The notes below the pieces were generated by a model, which ran no database searches, had not been told where the DNA came from, and saw only the letters and a list, made by a program, of their open reading frames with translations. Shown one piece after another: positions 23,649-27,490 of a DNA stretch of 27,490 bases. Each line of letters opens with the position of its first letter. The first letter of the stretch is position 1. The DNA comes from a candidate division WOR-3 bacterium. Its GTDB lineage: Bacteria > Hydrothermota > UBA3072. A program made the translations under genes and the position numbers. Where the stretch lies: the NCBI GenBank assembly GCA_039804165.1, contig JBDRZZ010000020.1, positions 1 through 27,490 of the forward strand, in the 5' to 3' direction.

Positions 23649-24380
23649 ATGTATAATATTAACATTTTTTTAAGGTTTTTAATAGCCCATTTAGTTATTA
23701 ATTTGTCTTTTGAATTTTGTGGATTAAGAAAAAAAGTAGAAAAAGAAATATTTTCTTCAATTTGGCTTTACATCTTCTCGGCCATTTATGGAATACTTTT
23801 ATATCTCTCCAAAGGAGATTATCACACATTTTGGTTAATTCCTCTTGGTTTTCTCATCTGGGTTTTTACTTCTTTACTTTTTAGGTTTATAAAAGGTAAA
23901 TTACTAAAATTTCTAATACCGCAGGCGATTTTTCTCCTCTTCCTATTCACGATTTGGCTTTCTCTTTCAAAAACAAATTTATCCCTTTTATTAACCATTT
24001 TACAAATTTTGTTTAACTCAAGAAGTTCTCTACTAATTATCTCTGGATTTATTTCTCTTATTTGGCCTATAGGTCCTTTAATAGGTATTATCACTGAGCC
24101 TCTAAGAGAGAAGATAAAAGAAGGAAATGGTCTTGAGAAAGCAGGGCTTTGGATTGGCATTTTAGAAAGGATTTTGATTTATACTTTTATATTAACAGAC
24201 AATTTAATGGCAATTGCTTTTCTTATAACAGCAAAGACAATCTTTAGATTTGGAGAAATAAAGGATCACACAAGAAGAAAAGAAGCAGAATACATCCTTA
24301 TTGGCACTCTATTAAGCTTTACATTTGCAATTCTTATTTCCTTATTTATAAAATATCTATTAAAATCAAACTTTATCTAG
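23649..24380 (+). CDS. DUF3307-type integral membrane protein
   Basis: The 243 residues hold about seven hydrophobic segments, starting with FLRFLIAHLVINLSF and including IYGILLYL, LIPLGFLIWVFTSLLF, AIFLLFLFTIWLSL and the final LLSFTFAILISLFI. The C-terminal signature ...LEKAGLWIGILERILIYTFILTD, then AKTIFRFGEIKD and EYILIGTLLSF is that of DUF3307 proteins. Such proteins sit next to SatD-like proteins elsewhere, to my recollection. No Shine-Dalgarno precedes the ATG; translation may depend on the upstream gene. The 3' end overlaps the convergent phospholipase gene by 8 bases. Biochemical role unknown. Confidence 0.78.
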   Translation: MYNINIFLRFLIAHLVINLSFEFCGLRKKVEKEIFSSIWLYIFSAIYGILLYLSKGDYHTFWLIPLGFLIWVFTSLLFRFIKGKLLKFLIPQAIFLLFLFTIWLSLSKTNLSLLLTILQILFNSRSSLLIISGFISLIWPIGPLIGIITEPLREKIKEGNGLEKAGLWIGILERILIYTFILTDNLMAIAFLITAKTIFRFGEIKDHTRRKEAEYILIGTLLSFTFAILISLFIKYLLKSNFI

Positions 24381-25281
24381 CGACCTGAAAACTTCTTCTT
24401 AAAAAAGAATAAAAAGAGGGCTTCACAAGTCTTCTTATCTCTGGTAATTTTTCTTTAGTAGCCAGATAGCCAACTCTTATTCCAAAATCAATCTTAGTAA
24501 AATCTGCCCAGTGAATAGACTCAACTTTCGGCTCAATTAAAACATCAGCTTTTTCAGCTTGAATTTTATTGTAATGGAACTTAGCAATCTCATCCACCCT
24601 GAAAATTAAGGAAAGGGCTGACCCAACCTTATCATATTTTGTAAGTTTTGAACCTAAATTTACAGCTATAACCCTATCTGCTCCAAGAGCTCTGCATCCA
24701 TCTACTGGAACTTTTGCAGTTGGACCTGCATCAACCAGAATCTCATTTCTTTCTTCCCAGGGCGGGAAAACTCCTGAAATTAAAATAGATTTTAATACGG
24801 CTTCCCTAAGAGGACCCTTATGAATGTAAATAACCCTCCCAGAAACCACATCAAGTGTTGTGCATCCAAACTTTATTTTTAAATCTTCAATTTTTATATC
24901 AGGCAAGATCTTAGCAATTACTCTTTCAAGAGGTTCTCTTTTGAGAATATACGGTTGAATAGCCATCCTTGCTAAAGCTAATCTTTCACGTAAATAAGAA
25001 GCTAATCTCTTGAAACTCAACCCTTCTGGATGCTCCTTAAAAAATTCAAAGCCTAAACTTTTGAACTCTTCAGAATTTACACATTCCTTAGCTTTATTAA
25101 GTAATTCTTGAATGTTTAATCCTGTCGCGTAAACACCACCTATCAACGCTCCAATAGAAGTGCCAAATATAATATTTGGCCTTATATTTTCTTCTTCAAG
25201 GCACTTTATAACTCCAAGATGTGCAACACCTCTTCCTGCTCCACCACCCAGAACTAAACCTAATTTACTTCTCCTTAGCAC
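24373..25281 (-). CDS. Patatin-like phospholipase (RssA type)
   Basis: Seen: oxyanion loop GGGAGRG (12-18), nucleophile elbow GTSIG (Ser42) and catalytic Asp184 in VDAGPTAKVPV, where the family usually has DGG. AIQPYILKREPLE and RALGADRVIAVNLG are typical of the bacterial RssA/NTE subgroup. There is no signal peptide or membrane segment, so it is likely a cytosolic or peripheral lipid acyl hydrolase. The start is GTG, overlapping the 82-residue gene by 17 bases. It ends the run with the phosphomannomutase. Confidence 0.9.
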   Translation of the reverse strand: MLRRSKLGLVLGGGAGRGVAHLGVIKCLEEENIRPNIIFGTSIGALIGGVYATGLNIQELLNKAKECVNSEEFKSLGFEFFKEHPEGLSFKRLASYLRERLALARMAIQPYILKREPLERVIAKILPDIKIEDLKIKFGCTTLDVVSGRVIYIHKGPLREAVLKSILISGVFPPWEERNEILVDAGPTAKVPVDGCRALGADRVIAVNLGSKLTKYDKVGSALSLIFRVDEIAKFHYNKIQAEKADVLIEPKVESIHWADFTKIDFGIRVGYLATKEKLPEIRRLVKPSFYSFLRRSFQVAR

Positions 25282-25513
25282 ACAACTCTCTTATTTTTGG
25301 GGTTAAATAAATATTATCAAGGTCATTCCTCTTCAACGCCTCAATCAAAATCCTCATCTTGTCTTCTTCAGAGATTCTTTTATCCATTATCACATATTTA
25401 TTGTTAAAAACTCTACAATATCCACCTTTCTGGAGCAGCTTATCTTCTATAATCTTTATCCCTATTTTACAAGCTACCTGAATAAGTTCAGCTAAGATTT
25501 CTTTTCTTTTCAT
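25265..25513 (-). CDS. 82-residue conserved-looking hypothetical protein
   Basis: I do not recognise this family with confidence. It is predicted soluble: a helix (1-24), then a beta-rich GGYCRVFNNKYVIMDKRI segment (30-47), a charged turn SEEDKMRILIEAL (48-60) and a basic tail. The pattern GG-x-C followed by I/V-x-x-(N/D)-K-R recurs, to my impression, in small proteins of other phyla. It overlaps its upstream neighbour by 26 bases and its downstream neighbour by 17, which argues that it is a real, cotranslated gene. Confidence 0.7.
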   Translation of the reverse strand: MKRKEILAELIQVACKIGIKIIEDKLLQKGGYCRVFNNKYVIMDKRISEEDKMRILIEALKRNDLDNIYLTPKIRELCAKEK

Positions 25514-26849
25514 TTATAAAGTCTGTTACAATTCTTTGAATTTCTTCCAACCTTTCTTTTGTTTTAGCTTCAAAACGAGTCACCACAATCGGTTGAGTGT
25601 TAGAAGCTCTCACAAGACCCCAACCATCGTCAAAGAGAATTCTAACACCGTCAATATCTATAGTCTTATATTTTTTCCTAAACTCCTCCTTAGCTGCCTC
25701 AACAATTCTCCATTTTGCTTCCTCTCCCACCTCGGTTCTTATCTCTGGGGTACTAAAATAATAAGGCATTTCATCAATCAACTCTGAAACCCTTTTATCG
25801 GAATGAGAAACTATTTCATAAAATTTCGCAGAGACAAATATAGCGTCATCATACCCATAATAACCATCAGCGATAAAAATGTGTCCGCTCATTTCTCCTG
25901 CAAGTAAAGCTCCTACCTCTTTCATTTTTGCTTTCAGTAGAGAGTGCCCTGTTTTCCACATAAGAGGTTTCCCACCAAGTTTCTCAATCCATTCAACAAG
26001 ACCCTGACTGCATTTAACATCAAAAATCACTTCTGCCCCTGGATTTTTCAAAATTATTGGTTTAGCTAACGCACCTAAGAGCTGATCCCCAAAAACAAGT
26101 CTTCCATTTTCATCTATTATACCCGCGCGATCAGCATCTCCATCATACCCTATTCCCATATCTGCCTTAGCTTCTAACACTTTTTCTCTAAGTTGCTCGG
26201 TATATTTCACAACTGTAGGATCTGGCAAATGATTTGGAAAATTCCCATCAGGTTCAAAATTAATACACTCAAAATCCGCTCCCAAGGATTTAAATAACTC
26301 GGTTGCAATGGGTCCCGCAGTCCCATTACCTGGATCCAATATTATCTTCAGTTTTCGTCCCGGGGAAATTAAAGAGGAAATATAATCTATATAATCTTTA
26401 ACAATCTCTTTTTCCCTAATATCTCCTTTCCCTTTTTCATAATCCTCTTCCTGAATTATTTTCTTTATTTTCTGAATCTCCTCACCATACACGGTATCTT
26501 TTCTCTTCATCATCTTAAAACCATTATATTCAATTGGATTATGACTCCCAGTAATCATCACCCCCCCATCCAAATTATAATGGAAAATAGAAAAATATAA
26601 AAGAGGTGTGGGAACAACTCCTATATTTATCACATTGCATCCCGTATCAATTATTCCTTCCGAAAGATTCTCAAACAATCTCGGAGAGCTATTCCTTACA
26701 TCTCTTCCCACAGCAATATTTAAAAGTCCCACTCTTTTTAGATATGTCCCAAACGCTTTCCCAAGATTATATGCAAATTCACTTGTCAATTCTTCATCTG
26801 CTATGCCTCTTATATCATATTCTCTAAAAATTCTATCATTTACTATCAT
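25488..26849 (-). CDS. manB: Phosphomannomutase / phosphoglucomutase (AlgC/ManB type)
   Basis: The enzyme interconverts hexose 6- and 1-phosphates for surface polysaccharide or nucleotide-sugar synthesis. Seen: FREYDIRG (8-15), the phosphoserine loop TGSHNPIEYNG (100-110, Ser102; the usual Ala is Gly), metal loop DGDADR (236-241), sugar-binding GEMSGH (318-323) and the phosphate-binding RASNTQP near the C-terminus. Length 453 is normal. The ATG has AGGAGA seven bases upstream. It heads a three-gene run with the 82-residue protein and the phospholipase. Mannose versus glucose preference cannot be told from sequence. Confidence 0.93.
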   Translation of the reverse strand: MIVNDRIFREYDIRGIADEELTSEFAYNLGKAFGTYLKRVGLLNIAVGRDVRNSSPRLFENLSEGIIDTGCNVINIGVVPTPLLYFSIFHYNLDGGVMITGSHNPIEYNGFKMMKRKDTVYGEEIQKIKKIIQEEDYEKGKGDIREKEIVKDYIDYISSLISPGRKLKIILDPGNGTAGPIATELFKSLGADFECINFEPDGNFPNHLPDPTVVKYTEQLREKVLEAKADMGIGYDGDADRAGIIDENGRLVFGDQLLGALAKPIILKNPGAEVIFDVKCSQGLVEWIEKLGGKPLMWKTGHSLLKAKMKEVGALLAGEMSGHIFIADGYYGYDDAIFVSAKFYEIVSHSDKRVSELIDEMPYYFSTPEIRTEVGEEAKWRIVEAAKEEFRKKYKTIDIDGVRILFDDGWGLVRASNTQPIVVTRFEAKTKERLEEIQRIVTDFINEKKRNLS

Positions 26850-26871
26850 AATCTATCTCCTATTTTCTGTA

Positions 26872-26899
26872 TATTTAATTTTCCAAAATTTTTTGTCAA
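26872..26899 (-). promoter_or_regulatory. Promoter of the phosphomannomutase run
   Basis: Minus-strand TTGACA (26899-26894), 16-base spacer, TAAATA (26877-26872); predicted start near 26865, close before the AGGAGA ribosome site. Confidence 0.65.
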
Positions 26900-26946
26900 G
26901 ATCTTTTTATAAAGCTTTACCCTAAATTCTTCTTGAAAAGATTACA

Positions 26947-26974
26947 TTGACAAAACAAAAAAAATAACTATTAT
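26947..26974 (+). promoter_or_regulatory. Promoter of the Asp-box protein gene
   Basis: TTGACA (26947-26952), 16-base spacer, TATTAT (26969-26974); predicted start near 26981, leaving a leader of about 225 bases before the ATG at 27206. Confidence 0.7.
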
Positions 26975-27011
26975 TTTAAAATAAACCCTAATAAGCAAAC
27001 GAAAGGGGGTG

Positions 27012-27026
27012 ATGTTAAAAAAATAA
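27012..27026 (+). other. Four-codon upstream frame in the leader
   Basis: ATG TTA AAA AAA TAA follows AAAGGGGGTG, a good ribosome-site match. It may be a minimal leader peptide or chance. Confidence 0.3.
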
Positions 27027-27032
27027 AAGTAT

Positions 27033-27186
27033 CGGGTTTTATAAAATAAATTTTAACCCGGTTTGAAGATAAGTTTTAGAAATTTAAGAAGATTTAAATT
27101 TCTTGTTAAATTTGTTCTTTTGAAAAGTATAAAGATTCAAGGATCTCTTAAATCCTTCAAGAGGAAACACCAAATTTAACAAGAAA
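27033..27186 (+). ncRNA. Structured 5' leader of the Asp-box protein gene (unclassified RNA element)
   Basis: The gene-free stretch 26850-27205 holds two divergent promoters and this leader. A hairpin CGGGTT/AACCCG lies at 27033-27038 and 27055-27060. A perfect 16-base inverted repeat (27099-27114 with 27171-27186; core CTTGTTAAATTTG) closes a 56-base interior. Inside are CTTTTGAAAAG (27117-27127) and a hairpin AAGGAT/ATCCTT (27139-27144, 27152-27157), whose loop CTCTT (27145-27149) can pair with AAGAG (27159-27163) as a pseudoknot. The ribosome site AAGGAGG (27195-27201) follows the long stem by eight bases. It matches no riboswitch consensus I know. Confidence 0.5.
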
Positions 27187-27205
27187 AAGAAAAAAAGGAG
27201 GTTTT

Positions 27206-27490
27206 ATGTTATTATTTCTTTCTTTACTTTTAGTTTCTCAAGCTCCTATGAGTGACTCAAGGTGGGATTCCCCAGATGTTTTAATTGAAGATTCTCTTGG
27301 TCCTTATGTTGCTTTTGCTGCGGATTACAATTACACAACAGGAGATATATATGTGGCGTGTTTAGTTGATTCGGGATACTATTTCGGTAATTACTGCGGT
27401 GTTCTTATTTTACGTTCCAAAGATCACGGCTTGACATGGGAAAAATGGAATTCCGTGTTGTTGTCCCCACACTGGGATATGAAAAACATA
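27206..27490 (+). CDS. Secreted Asp-box (BNR/sialidase-like) protein, 3' end cut by window edge
   Basis: Ninety-five codons are present from an ATG with AAGGAGG four bases upstream; the frame is open at the window end. Residues 1-13 are a short signal peptide (MLLFLSLLLVSQA). The segment ILRSKDHGLTWEKW (68-81) holds an Asp box, S-x-D-x-G-x-T-W, the turn found in blades of sialidase-like beta-propellers. The region before it (VAFAADYNYTTGDIYVACLV) fits a propeller blade. Only one Asp box is visible, so the class is likely but activity cannot be claimed. Codons look somewhat less AT-rich than in the adjoining genes. Confidence 0.75.
   Translation, partial: MLLFLSLLLVSQAPMSDSRWDSPDVLIEDSLGPYVAFAADYNYTTGDIYVACLVDSGYYFGNYCGVLILRSKDHGLTWEKWNSVLLSPHWDMKNI

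Noticed and set aside
27000-27205. c-di-GMP, TPP or other known riboswitch
   Set aside because: None of the consensus cores I know is present in the leader despite its strong stems.
1-27490. Mobile elements, CRISPR arrays, tRNA or rRNA genes
   Set aside because: No transposase or integrase motif, no regularly spaced repeats, and no tRNA-like arms were seen in a reading by eye of both strands.

Overview
The window is compact, AT-rich bacterial DNA carrying core metabolism, envelope and signalling genes. I see no transposase, phage gene, tRNA, rRNA or CRISPR array. A TonB-dependent outer-membrane receptor, an HtrA-type protease and lipoproteins point to a diderm. Proteins are rich in Lys, Glu and Ile. 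The overall look (truncated secreted Asp-box protein, SatD plus DUF3307 pair, very tight gene packing) resembles uncultivated lineages such as WOR-3/Hydrothermae-like bacteria, but this placement is an impression and not a sequence match.

Layout. 1-1319 (minus): a secreted M23 peptidase running off the left edge, preceded by a secreted protein split in two frames at a run of six G. 1609-4583 (plus): nadA, mnmA and a ThiI-like ATP-pyrophosphatase, overlapping one another. 4572-10769 (minus): one five-gene run in the order htrA, sigma-70 factor, catalytically degenerate M23/LytM membrane protein, thiC, TonB-dependent receptor. 10910-12947 (plus): an LplA/LipM-type acyltransferase and a lipoprotein built of about 32-residue repeats. 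12919-21276 (minus): one six-gene run with overlapping ends in the order pyrR, pyrB, pyrC, a divergent class III cyclase-like protein, a GAF-GAF-GGDEF diguanylate cyclase and a uridine-kinase-like protein. 21443-22861 (minus): an FAD oxidoreductase of the UDP-galactopyranose mutase/protoporphyrinogen oxidase type. 22956-24380 (plus): a SatD-like cyclase-fold protein with an HTH, then a DUF3307 membrane protein. 24373-26849 (minus): phosphomannomutase, an 82-residue unknown and a patatin-like phospholipase. 27206-27490 (plus): start of a secreted Asp-box protein behind a long, structured 5' leader.

How the genes fit together. The pyr run joins de novo pyrimidine synthesis, its PRPP/UMP sensor PyrR, a pyrimidine-salvage-type kinase and two nucleotide-cyclase-like signalling proteins in one transcription unit, suggesting a link between pyrimidine state and second messengers. 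The htrA run joins periplasmic proteolysis, a sigma factor and an envelope LytM factor, then thiC with an outer-membrane receptor. The left plus-strand run groups NadA with two tRNA-thiolation-type enzymes, one lacking a usual catalytic cysteine.

Genome habits visible by eye. Six good promoter candidates all have TTGAC(A/T) and a 16-base spacer. At least two genes appear to start at or next to the transcription start. All three convergent gene pairs overlap at their 3' ends, leaving no room for intrinsic terminators between them.
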